Origin: Bacteroidota bacterium
GTDB taxonomy: Bacteria > Bacteroidota > Bacteroidia > Chitinophagales > Chitinophagaceae
Assembly: GCA_016868775.1 (NCBI GenBank)
Contig: VGFT01000004.1
Coordinates: forward strand, 157,375 to 221,374
Direction of reading: 5' to 3'
Length of the DNA: 64,000 nucleotides
Below, piece after piece: positions 9,407 to 17,931 of the stretch (positions are counted from its first letter, which is position 1; every line of letters starts with the position of its first letter). The translations under genes were made by a program, and so were the position numbers. Under the pieces are notes generated by a model that searched no databases, was not told where the DNA came from, and was given only the letters and a program-made list of their open reading frames with translations.

Positions 9407-10786
9407 ATGAAACAAAAAAGACCCGTCATTGTCGGCCTCGACATCGGTACCACAAAGATTGCGGTAATCGCCGGACGCAGAAGCGAGTATGGAAAACTCG
9501 AAATTCTCGGATTTGGCCGCGCCAACTCCAACGGCGTAAAACATGGACAAGTGCTCAACATTGATGAAACCATCAAGGCCATTCGTACGGCAATGGACAA
9601 TTGCCTGGCTTCCAACCCCAATCTCCGCGTAGAGGAGGTCTATGTGGGTGTGGCCGGTCATCACATCAAAAGCCTGCAAACCCGGGGCGACATCGTTCGC
9701 CAGCGCACGGAAGAAGAGATCGTTCAAGCGGAAATTGATCAATTGATCCGGGACCAATACAAAACCTATATCCCGGCCGGCGACCAGATCATCGATGTGA
9801 TTCCGCAGGAATTTACCGTCGACAACCATCCCAACATCGCCAACCCAATCGGCTATGGCGGCGTCAAGATTGGTGCCAACTTTCACATCATTACCGGCGA
9901 TAAGAACGCCATTCGGAACATCAACCGAAGTGTGGAGAAGGCTAGTCTTCAAACCAAAGACCTGGTCCTTCAACCCCTGGCCTCGGCCGCGGCCGTCATG
10001 GGACAAGAAGACCTGGAAGCAGGCGTTGCCATCGTCGACATTGGTGGCGGTACCACCGACCTGGCTGTTTTTTACGAAGGTATTCTCAAGCATACGGCGG
10101 TCATTCCCTTTGCCGGAGAGAACATCACCAATGATATCAAAACCGGTTTGGGCGTATTGAAATCTCAAGCCGAGCTCTTGAAAGTAAAGTTTGGTTGCGC
10201 TCTTGCCAATGAAGCCAAGTCAAACGCGTTCATCACCATCCCCGGATTGAGGGGCATGCCGGCCAAGGAGATTAGTGTCAAGAACCTGGCCAACATCATT
10301 CAAGCACGCATGAGTGAAATCCTGGATTTTGTGAACTATCACCTGAAACAAGTAGGGTTAGATAACAAAGCACTCAATGGAGGCGTGGTGCTGACGGGTG
10401 GAGGATCGCAGTTGGAGCACCTCATTCAACTGACGGAATACGTAACCGGCCTGAATGCTCGAATCGGATTGCCCAATGAACACCTGGCCGCCGGTCATGC
10501 CGACGATCTTTCCAAACCAACTTACGCGACCTGCATTGGGTTGATCCTAAAAGGACTTGATGATTTCGAAAATAACCGTCAAGAATTTTCTGCTAATTAT
10601 CTTCTGTTGGAGCCCGAGTTGGTAGAAGAAGTGAAAATCGATACGGAGACTGACACCATTGAAACAGGTACACCGGGCGCAGTAGGTGAGGGCCGACAGG
10701 GACTGGCCGGTTTCTGGGATAAGTTCCGCGATAAGATCATTGAACTGTTCCGAGAAGAAGAGGATGCCAAATTCAACGGACGCTAA
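9407..10786 (+). CDS. ftsA: Cell division protein FtsA
   Basis: FtsA is an actin-like ATPase that tethers FtsZ to the membrane. The phosphate-1 motif GLDIGTTKIAVIAG is at about residues 9-22. The SHS2-containing 1C region follows with VEEVYVGVAGHHI. The phosphate-2 motif VDIGGGTTDLAVF and the adenosine motif LTGGGSQLEHL are intact. At 459 residues it is slightly longer than E. coli FtsA because of a C-terminal linker rich in E, D and T. The last residues (FWDKFRDKIIELFREEE) form an amphipathic helix suitable for membrane attachment. ftsZ follows after about 50 bases. Confidence 0.96.
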   Translation: MKQKRPVIVGLDIGTTKIAVIAGRRSEYGKLEILGFGRANSNGVKHGQVLNIDETIKAIRTAMDNCLASNPNLRVEEVYVGVAGHHIKSLQTRGDIVRQRTEEEIVQAEIDQLIRDQYKTYIPAGDQIIDVIPQEFTVDNHPNIANPIGYGGVKIGANFHIITGDKNAIRNINRSVEKASLQTKDLVLQPLASAAAVMGQEDLEAGVAIVDIGGGTTDLAVFYEGILKHTAVIPFAGENITNDIKTGLGVLKSQAELLKVKFGCALANEAKSNAFITIPGLRGMPAKEISVKNLANIIQARMSEILDFVNYHLKQVGLDNKALNGGVVLTGGGSQLEHLIQLTEYVTGLNARIGLPNEHLAAGHADDLSKPTYATCIGLILKGLDDFENNRQEFSANYLLLEPELVEEVKIDTETDTIETGTPGAVGEGRQGLAGFWDKFRDKIIELFREEEDAKFNGR

Positions 10787-10836
10787 TTCGTAACCATTCC
10801 TAACCCATGGGGTCTGTTCCCCACAAAACCACGTAT

Positions 10837-12702
10837 ATGATCCATTTTGACCTTCCTAAAGAAAAATCATCGATCCTGAAAGTCATCGGCGTCGGTGGCG
10901 GCGGCGGCAACGCCGCAAACTACATGTTTAACCAACAGGTAGAGGGTGCCAATTTCATCATCTGCAATACCGATGCACAGGCATTGAGTGAAAGCCCAAT
11001 CCCGAATCGGATCCAACTCGGCCCACACCTCACGCAAGGACTAGGAGCCGGTGCGAATCCTGATATTGGACGCCAAGCCACGGAGGAGTCACTCGAGGAA
11101 ATCAAGCGCATTCTTGAAGTCAACACCAAGATGGCATTTATCACCGCCGGTATGGGCGGAGGTACTGGAACCGGTGGAGCGCCCATCATTGCTAAGATCT
11201 GTAAGGATCTGGGAATTTTGACCGTTGGCATTGTTACGACTCCGTTCTCGTACGAGGGGAAGAAACGATTGCAGCAAGCGGAGGAAGGCATCAAAAATTT
11301 ACAGGAGCATGTTGATACGCTGATCGTGATCAACAACGACAAACTCCGTCACCAATACGGAAACCTGAAAATGCGGGAGGCCTTTGAGCGAGCGGATAAC
11401 GTACTGGCCACAGCCGCTCGTTGCATAACCGATGTGATCAGTAGCACCGGACAGATCAACGTTGATTTTGCTGATGTCTGCACCGTGATGCGCAACGGAC
11501 GCCGGGCGATCCTGGGCCACGCAGAAGTTGCCGGAGAAGACCGCGCCCTGCACGCCATCGAACAGGCTCTGAATTCGCCGCTGCTGAATGACAACAATAT
11601 CCATGGAGCCAAATGGTTATTGATCAACATCACTTCAGCGCCCGGTCAGCATGAACATACGGTAGATGAAGTTGAAACCATTCAACAATATCTGGCACAA
11701 CAAGCCGGCGACGAAACGGATGTGATCATGGGACTGGGCTTCGATGCCCGGTTGGGGGATAAGCTGGGTGTGACCGTGATCGCCTCCGGCATCGATCATC
11801 CGGCCTCTTTCATTCAACCGGTGGCACAAGCAAACAAAGCCAAAGAGGAAAAGATCGTGATGGTGCTTGGCCAATCGGAAGAGGAAGTTAAGCCCACTCC
11901 GGTATCCGTTGCGGTTTTGCCCGAACCGGTGCCATCGATAATCGAAACACCCTTACCCGTGGTAGCTGAATTACCGGTTACACCACCCGAACATTTGATG
12001 CCCGTGTTGGTGTCAGAAGAAGAGACACCTGCCACTGAGCCGGTTTCAGAGGAGCCAACAGTTATTCATTGGCAATTGGAGCAGGAACCGGTAATGGAAA
12101 TTCCTCCTTCTTTGCAGACGGTTGCTCCCACCGATGCTGTATTTATGCAGGCGTACGCTGAGCCCCCTGCTACCGGTAGTGTGCATTCAGGCGGTTACCT
12201 GTCGAGGCCTTCCAATATTTATGCCTCACAGCCCCCACAAACACCTTCGTCGCCGGTCGATATACCCACCCCGGCTGTTGAACCTCCCCAGCTGGAAACA
12301 CCGGAAATATCCCTGGTGCGGGAGGAAGATGAATTATTGGGTTTACAAATGCACCTGGTAGAACGCACCGTGGATCAAACTCCAGAGCCCTTGCCCGTCC
12401 TTGAAAACAAACCGGCCGCCCCACTGGCGACCACGCCGGAGTGGGACGAAGAAATTGAACAGCAACGCCGTGCCGCCGAGCGTTTGCAAAAGCTTCGCAG
12501 CCTGTCGTTCAATTTCAATGCCGCCGATTCGAACAATGAATTTGAAACCGTTCCGGCATATATCCGCCGAAACATGGAATTGTATAACAGCTCCAATACG
12601 GTAGAAAATTTTTACAGCAATTACGAGGTTCGTTCGGACGATAAAAATCAAGTCCAGCTCAGTACCATCAATACGTTCTTGGACGGAAAACGACCCGACT
12701 GA
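10837..12702 (+). CDS. ftsZ: Cell division GTPase FtsZ with long C-terminal linker
   Basis: FtsZ is the tubulin-like GTPase of the Z ring. GGGTGTG is at about residues 107-113, and the T7-loop residues NVDFAD are present, so both halves of the GTPase site are intact. The first glycine loop reads GVGGGGGNAAN, where most FtsZ have GGGGSNAVN. The GTPase core ends near residue 330. A proline, glutamate and valine rich linker of over 200 residues follows, then a conserved-looking tail with PAYIRRNMELY. The protein is about 621 residues, much longer than E. coli FtsZ (383). The ATG at 10837 (MIHFDLPKEK) matches other Bacteroidota FtsZ; an in-frame ATG at 10807 is the alternative. Confidence 0.96.
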   Translation: MIHFDLPKEKSSILKVIGVGGGGGNAANYMFNQQVEGANFIICNTDAQALSESPIPNRIQLGPHLTQGLGAGANPDIGRQATEESLEEIKRILEVNTKMAFITAGMGGGTGTGGAPIIAKICKDLGILTVGIVTTPFSYEGKKRLQQAEEGIKNLQEHVDTLIVINNDKLRHQYGNLKMREAFERADNVLATAARCITDVISSTGQINVDFADVCTVMRNGRRAILGHAEVAGEDRALHAIEQALNSPLLNDNNIHGAKWLLINITSAPGQHEHTVDEVETIQQYLAQQAGDETDVIMGLGFDARLGDKLGVTVIASGIDHPASFIQPVAQANKAKEEKIVMVLGQSEEEVKPTPVSVAVLPEPVPSIIETPLPVVAELPVTPPEHLMPVLVSEEETPATEPVSEEPTVIHWQLEQEPVMEIPPSLQTVAPTDAVFMQAYAEPPATGSVHSGGYLSRPSNIYASQPPQTPSSPVDIPTPAVEPPQLETPEISLVREEDELLGLQMHLVERTVDQTPEPLPVLENKPAAPLATTPEWDEEIEQQRRAAERLQKLRSLSFNFNAADSNNEFETVPAYIRRNMELYNSSNTVENFYSNYEVRSDDKNQVQLSTINTFLDGKRPD

Positions 12703-12749
12703 TCAGGGTTTGTGTAGCAAGCCCGATGGGCACCCTGTTTTTAGTTGTT

Positions 12750-12777
12750 CCTCCCGCCTTTGCGGGAGGATTTTTTT
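12750..12777 (+). terminator. Bidirectional intrinsic terminator after ftsZ
   Basis: An 8-base-pair GC-rich stem, CCTCCCGC and GCGGGAGG, surrounds the loop CTTT, followed by A and seven T. It lies 48 bases after the ftsZ stop and its T run overlaps the stop codon of the convergent ABC permease. It therefore closes the dcw operon and may also serve the opposite strand. Confidence 0.9.
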
Positions 12778-13609
12778 AGGTGAGGTCTTTCCGACGCAAC
12801 CACCAAAAACAAAATAGCCACAACAGGCAGGTGTATGCCGCCGATACCAGTATGTGCTTGGGAATGGCATCAACCAAGGATTGGTAATCAGTAGAATCAG
12901 AAATTTTGGCTAAATAGGGTGGCGGTGGAAGCATCCGATCGGATGCTTCCATTGGTAAATAGTGATACCAATTTCCCGTCTTCCAGCGCCAGCTAGACAG
13001 CTGGATGAGTACATTCTCGGGTATGAGGTAATAGAATAAGAATAGTCCCAAGGCTAATAAGGCACGCTTTAGCAGGAAACCAATTAGAAAAGCGATCGAT
13101 AATTGATTAAAAGTGATGAGTGCGAACAGGCCCATGTATTGCAGGTTTACGTGTAACCCGGCGGTGGCACTATCCGGATTTGCCCACCCGATTACCAAAG
13201 TAACCAGTATGATCACGCTGGTCAGCAACAAAGTTAGGGCTGCAATGCCCAAAAGCTTGCTCCATAAAAATTGATCTCGACTCCAACCGTCTAAAATATT
13301 TTGCCGTTGGGTTCGATATTGATATTCGTTTGTGATTAACATAATCACCAAAACGCTGGGGATGAAAACTAAAAACGAGGAAATGTAGGCAAGGGTATGC
13401 CAGATCTCAGGAAAATCAAATGGAGATCCAATGGCTAATTTCAGAACCGCATCTACCTGCTGATTGCTCTCTCGAACGTCCTCATAGCCTGTATAAAAGA
13501 GATATGCAATACCCGGGTAAGCAATTAATACCAGTGCCAGCACAAGCCAAAATGCCCAGTAGCGACGGAGTTTCAGCCATTCGGTGTATAGTAGATTAGT
13601 AATCTTCAT
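12776..13609 (-). CDS. ABC-2 type transporter permease
   Basis: This membrane protein of 277 residues has about six hydrophobic segments. The first follows a short basic N-terminus (LLYTEWLKLRRYW), which is typical of ABC-2 permeases of the NosY/GldF/CcmB-like class. It is encoded directly after an ABC ATPase, so the two probably form one exporter; the substrate cannot be read from sequence. A TTG at 13615 is in frame, but the ATG at 13609 lies just after the stop of the ATPase gene and is preferred. The stop codon overlaps the T run of the ftsZ terminator. Confidence 0.85.
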   Translation of the reverse strand: MKITNLLYTEWLKLRRYWAFWLVLALVLIAYPGIAYLFYTGYEDVRESNQQVDAVLKLAIGSPFDFPEIWHTLAYISSFLVFIPSVLVIMLITNEYQYRTQRQNILDGWSRDQFLWSKLLGIAALTLLLTSVIILVTLVIGWANPDSATAGLHVNLQYMGLFALITFNQLSIAFLIGFLLKRALLALGLFLFYYLIPENVLIQLSSWRWKTGNWYHYLPMEASDRMLPPPPYLAKISDSTDYQSLVDAIPKHILVSAAYTCLLWLFCFWWLRRKDLT

Positions 13610-13611
13610 GT

Positions 13612-14508
13612 TCAATCATTGGTCAACTCCAAAAATCGGGTTTCGAGTTTTTTTCTACGCAGGGAAAGATGGGTTAAAATGATTCCGCTCTCCATACAAG
13701 TTCTGTTCAGATACTCCAGGTTGGCAAGCCCTTTTGGAAAATAGGTGTTCACCAATCCCGACTCTTTATTTGTATCCGTCGTTATGCCGCGATCGGATAA
13801 AACGGCCGTCAGTAGCTGACGGTTCGCGGCATCCATTTCTACTACATCTTCATCCATGAGAACTTCTGAAACCGGCCCATCTGCCAGTAAGTTCCCTCTT
13901 TTTAGAATAGCAACATGCGTGCATATTTTTTCTACTTCATCCAACAAATGACTGGCTATGATAATGCTGTGCCCCGCTTGGCTGAGCGCTCGGATTAGTT
14001 CCCGTATTTCAGCGATTCCCACTGGATCAAGTCCGTTGGTTGGTTCGTCGAGTACCAGTACGCCCGGGTTCCCAAGCAGGGCTGCTCCGATGGCTAACCG
14101 TTGCTTCATTCCCAGGCTATACGTACTGAACCGATGTTTACGGCGTTCGTAGAGGCCTACTAATTTTAAAACCCGGGTGATGTCCGTCTCGTCCCCGCGT
14201 CCGCTGATCGATACTGTTATCCGAAGGTTCTCCTCGCCCGATAGGTATTGATAAAAATTGGGCGTTTCCAGCATGCAGCCGATCTTCTTTCGATAAGAAT
14301 CACCAAATTGACCGTCAAACCACTTAAAATTTCCTTTCTGAGGCCGAAGCACCGACATCAAAATACCCAGTAAGGTTGTTTTGCCGCTGCCGTTTGGGCC
14401 CAATATGCCGTAAACGGAACCCTCCGGTACCTCCAGGCTCACGTCATTCAGAGCCCGTACCGATCCGTACGATTTTTGAATGTTGTTAATTTGCAGAACG
14501 GAAAACAC
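13612..14508 (-). CDS. ABC transporter ATP-binding protein
   Basis: The sequence shows a standard ABC ATPase: Walker A GPNGSGKTT near residue 37, Q-loop region, signature YSLGMKQRLAIG, Walker B VLVLDEPTNGLDP and the switch histidine in IIASHLLDEVEKIC. The C-terminal 90 residues (DR-type accessory region) are variable. It partners the permease downstream. The start is uncertain: GTG at 14508 puts the beta-strand LQINNIQKSYG at the N-terminus, while ATG at 14547 has a GGAGG four bases upstream and would add 13 residues. The divergent epimerase gene starts at 14568. Confidence 0.88.
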   Translation of the reverse strand: MFSVLQINNIQKSYGSVRALNDVSLEVPEGSVYGILGPNGSGKTTLLGILMSVLRPQKGNFKWFDGQFGDSYRKKIGCMLETPNFYQYLSGEENLRITVSISGRGDETDITRVLKLVGLYERRKHRFSTYSLGMKQRLAIGAALLGNPGVLVLDEPTNGLDPVGIAEIRELIRALSQAGHSIIIASHLLDEVEKICTHVAILKRGNLLADGPVSEVLMDEDVVEMDAANRQLLTAVLSDRGITTDTNKESGLVNTYFPKGLANLEYLNRTCMESGIILTHLSLRRKKLETRFLELTND

Positions 14509-14567
14509 GGCTACTAAGGTAATTGAATTACCCCTGAACCATTGCATCTTTCCTCCGTTTTAACGTC

Positions 14568-15494
14568 ATGGCAACATACTTAATAACAGGTGGCACAGGC
14601 TTGGTTGGCGAAGCGCTTTGCGAGCTACTGATCCGCACCGGACAACACGTGATTATCTTAACCCGTAATCCCGATTCCTTCTCCCCCAACACTCCGCTGC
14701 TCTCGTATCGACACTGGGACCCAGTCAAAGAACAAATCGACGAGCTCGCCATTCAACAGGCCGATTATATCATTCATTTGGCCGGGGCCAATGTGGCTGA
14801 AAAAAGATGGACCACCCAGCGAAAAAAAGAAATCGTCGACAGCCGCGTTCGATCCGGACGATTTTTATCCAACACGCTTGCCCGCATTCCCAACTCAGTT
14901 CAGGCAGTGATCGGAGCCTCAGCACAAGGATGGTATGGTCCGGATCCATCGGTCCCCAACCCAAACCCCTTTCAAGAAACTGCCCCCGCCTTCCGCGATT
15001 TTCTGGGATCTACTTGCCAGCTCTGGGAAGAAAGCTTGCATCCCATTAAAGAGCTGGGCATTCGTCTGATCACCTTGCGAATTGGAATTGTACTGAGCCT
15101 AAAAGCCGGCGCTTTGGCGGAGTTTCGTAAGCCTTTACGGTGGGGAATCTCTCCGGTATTGGGAAACGGCAATCAAATGATTAGTTGGATTCACATCCAA
15201 GATCTCGTTTCTCTAATCGATTGGTCGCTGAAACAGGAAAAGATCTCAGGTGTATACAATGCCGCGGCCCCCCATCCGGTATCGAACCGCACCCTGATGC
15301 GTACATTGGCTCGGGCAAGCCGTCTGCCCTTTGTTCCGATTCCGGTGCCCACCTTTTTTCTAAAACTGATCTTGGGTGAAATGAGCATTGAGATCTTGAA
15401 AAGCACGACGATCAGTGTTGAAAAAGTTCAAGCGGCCGGATTCCATTTTTCTTTTCCGGAAATCGAAGACGCACTCCGCGATCTGTTGAATTGA
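14568..15494 (+). CDS. TIGR01777-family NAD-dependent epimerase/oxidoreductase (YfcH/SDR39U1-like)
   Basis: This 308-residue extended short-chain dehydrogenase has the N-terminal dinucleotide loop TGGTGLVGEALCELL at residues 7-21 and the family motif HLAGANVAEKRWT, followed by SRVRSGRFL and SAQGWYG. These are diagnostic for the TIGR01777 group (E. coli YfcH, human SDR39U1), whose substrate is not established. The C-terminal DUF1731 part is present (PVPTFFLKLILGEMS). It is transcribed divergently from the ABC operon and convergently with the beta-oxidation gene, with only 3 bases between stops. Confidence 0.9.
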   Translation: MATYLITGGTGLVGEALCELLIRTGQHVIILTRNPDSFSPNTPLLSYRHWDPVKEQIDELAIQQADYIIHLAGANVAEKRWTTQRKKEIVDSRVRSGRFLSNTLARIPNSVQAVIGASAQGWYGPDPSVPNPNPFQETAPAFRDFLGSTCQLWEESLHPIKELGIRLITLRIGIVLSLKAGALAEFRKPLRWGISPVLGNGNQMISWIHIQDLVSLIDWSLKQEKISGVYNAAAPHPVSNRTLMRTLARASRLPFVPIPVPTFFLKLILGEMSIEILKSTTISVEKVQAAGFHFSFPEIEDALRDLLN

Positions 15495-15497
15495 TCG

Positions 15498-17879
15498 TCA
15501 GTTGCGCACCGGCTTGCCACCTTTCATGACGCTTTGAATGCGTTCCAGGGTTTTGCGTTCGCCACAAAGAGAAAGAAAGGCTTCGCGTTCCAGATCGAGC
15601 AAATACTGTTCGCTCACCTGTGTGGGTTCGCTGAGGTCGCCTCCACACATCACATACGCCAATTTTTGGGCGATCAACGCATCGTGTTCTGTTGCATAGC
15701 CCGCCGTGCGCATGCCATGTATACCGGCAAAGAGTGCTCCTAAGCCCGAGCGGCCCAATACCTTCACATCGGTTCGGGGGATTGGGGCCACATATCCTTG
15801 CTCCAACATCTTTATTGCCTTGTTTTTTGCCTCGGATATCCGGCGGCTTTGATTCATGACGATTTGATCCAATCCTTTTCGAAAAACGCCCAGGTTAAAT
15901 CCTTCATGCGCTGACGTAGCCACCTTGGCGGTGGCGATTGAAAGGAAACGATTCTTCAAAGTGATCGTCTCCGGTTCATCCGGATGCATTTCATCGGAAG
16001 CGCGCAGCACGAATTCTTTTGTACCGCCCCCGCCGGGAATCACACCCACCCCCAATTCAACCAGTCCGATATAGGTTTCGGCAGCCGGGCAACAGGCGTC
16101 CGCATGCAAATTCATTTCACAAGCACCTCCCAGCGTCATCCCATGGGGGGCAACGATCACCGGTATCCCCGAATACCGCACCCGCATCATGGTATTCTGA
16201 AAATAGCGGATGGCCAGATCCAATTCATCGAATTCCTGCTCGATGGCCAGCAAAAAGATCATACCCACGTTGGCTCCAACGGAGAAGTTCAATCCCTCGT
16301 TGGCAATCACCAATCCCTTTCCCGATTGCTCGGCCAGATCGATCGACGTTTGAATACCGGTGAGCACATCGCCGGCAATGCTGCCCATCTTTGTATTCCA
16401 TTGAAGCGCCAAGACTGAATCGCCGAGATCTACCAGGCGACAACTATTGTTTTTCCAAATCGTTTGCTCGCTGCGGTGGCTCGGCATGATGTAAGCCTCG
16501 CCCCCGGGTAAGGGTCGGTGTGTTTTGGTAGCCGGATCATAGCAAAAACGTTTTCCCCCCTCAATCTTATAAAAACTTTTGATGCCACCGGCGATCATCT
16601 CTTTGACCCAATGGGCGACGGCATATCCATTTTTTTCCATTGCCTCTACCGACCGGGCCACTCCCAATGTATCCCAACTCTCAAACGCCCCGATCTCCCA
16701 GCCAAATCCGGCCATTAATGCATCGTCTACCCGGTAAAGCTCATCGCTGATCTCCGGAATGCGTTGCGAGATGTAGGAGAACAGACCATAATGAAAATGT
16801 CGGTAGAATTCTCCTGCTTTGTCGGGTGCGGCAACCAGCATCTTTAGCCGATCGGTTAACGTATCCACTTGCTTGGCTGCTTCCACACTGGCGAACTTGG
16901 GCTTTTGTCGGGTCTTGTATTCCATCGTTTGCAGATCCAGCGTGAGGATCTCTTTTTCTTCGGAGGGACCTTTGACCTTCTTGAAAAAGCCCTGTCCCGT
17001 TTTATCCCCCAGCCAATTGCTGTCAACCATTTGTTGCAGCCAGTTCGGGATATTGAATTTATCCCGGGCTTCGTCGCTCGGACAATTATCCGCCACGCCT
17101 TTTGCCACGCGTACCAACGTATCGAGTCCCACTACATCGGCGGTTCGAAAGGTGGCGGAGCGCGGGCGACCAATGATGGGTCCGGTGAGCGCATCGATCT
17201 CATCCACGGTGAGTCCCATTTTGGCCTGCACATGCATAATGGCCATCATGCCAAACACCCCGATCCGGTTGGCAATGAATGCAGGTGTGTCTTTACAGAG
17301 CACGGTTGTTTTGCCGAGGAAGCGATCCCCGAATTCCATCAAAAAGGCAACGACCGCAGGATCGGTCTCCGGGGTGGGAATGATCTCCAACAGACGCAGG
17401 TATCGAGGGGGATTGAAAAAATGCGTTCCGCAAAAATGTTTTCGAAAATCCTCACTCCGGCCCTCCGCCATTTGATGTATGGGAATCCCCGAGGTATTGG
17501 AGCTGATGAGGGTTCCGGGTTTTCGGTGTTTTTCAACTTCAGTAAAAAGCTGTTGCTTGATGTCCAGTCGCTCCACCACCACCTCGATCACCCAGTCGCA
17601 CGTGCAGATGCGGGAAAGATCATCGGTAAAATTTCCTACCGCGATCCGGTTTACTACGGAGCTGTCGAGTACGGGAGAAGGGTTGGATTTGATCGCTGCC
17701 AGCAAGGCCTCGCGGGCAATGCGATCGCGTTGATCTTTACGCGCGTTTTCCGGTAATTCTTTTGGAAGTAGATCGAGCAGGATTATCGGAAATCCAGCGC
17801 CGGCCAGGTGGCAGGCAATGCGTGAACCCATAACGCCGCTACCGAGAACAGCAACTTGTTTGATACGGCGGGTGGACAT
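15498..17879 (-). CDS. 3-hydroxyacyl-CoA dehydrogenase / enoyl-CoA hydratase (FadN-type)
   Basis: This 793-residue fusion has the dehydrogenase first: the NAD loop VLGSGVMGSRIA at about residues 10-21, GTHFFNPPRYL and the dimerisation region to about 400. A crotonase-fold hydratase follows (ALQWNTKMGSI, EGLNFSVGAN, HGMTLGGACE). This order and length match B. subtilis FadN; E. coli FadB has the reverse order. It would catalyse the hydration and NAD-dependent oxidation steps of fatty acid beta-oxidation. No thiolase or acyl-CoA dehydrogenase gene is adjacent. A near-consensus box TATCTTCG lies upstream on the minus strand at 17903-17910. Confidence 0.92.
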   Translation of the reverse strand: MSTRRIKQVAVLGSGVMGSRIACHLAGAGFPIILLDLLPKELPENARKDQRDRIAREALLAAIKSNPSPVLDSSVVNRIAVGNFTDDLSRICTCDWVIEVVVERLDIKQQLFTEVEKHRKPGTLISSNTSGIPIHQMAEGRSEDFRKHFCGTHFFNPPRYLRLLEIIPTPETDPAVVAFLMEFGDRFLGKTTVLCKDTPAFIANRIGVFGMMAIMHVQAKMGLTVDEIDALTGPIIGRPRSATFRTADVVGLDTLVRVAKGVADNCPSDEARDKFNIPNWLQQMVDSNWLGDKTGQGFFKKVKGPSEEKEILTLDLQTMEYKTRQKPKFASVEAAKQVDTLTDRLKMLVAAPDKAGEFYRHFHYGLFSYISQRIPEISDELYRVDDALMAGFGWEIGAFESWDTLGVARSVEAMEKNGYAVAHWVKEMIAGGIKSFYKIEGGKRFCYDPATKTHRPLPGGEAYIMPSHRSEQTIWKNNSCRLVDLGDSVLALQWNTKMGSIAGDVLTGIQTSIDLAEQSGKGLVIANEGLNFSVGANVGMIFLLAIEQEFDELDLAIRYFQNTMMRVRYSGIPVIVAPHGMTLGGACEMNLHADACCPAAETYIGLVELGVGVIPGGGGTKEFVLRASDEMHPDEPETITLKNRFLSIATAKVATSAHEGFNLGVFRKGLDQIVMNQSRRISEAKNKAIKMLEQGYVAPIPRTDVKVLGRSGLGALFAGIHGMRTAGYATEHDALIAQKLAYVMCGGDLSEPTQVSEQYLLDLEREAFLSLCGERKTLERIQSVMKGGKPVRN

Positions 17880-17931
17880 GGCTGGTAACGATTGAGCGAT
17901 CGCTTACGAAGATACGCCAACGAAGTCAGTC

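Noticed and set aside
9392..10168. 258-codon open frame on the minus strand inside ftsA
   Set aside because: It lies wholly opposite the well-supported ftsA and its translation resembles no family; it reflects codon bias of the real gene.
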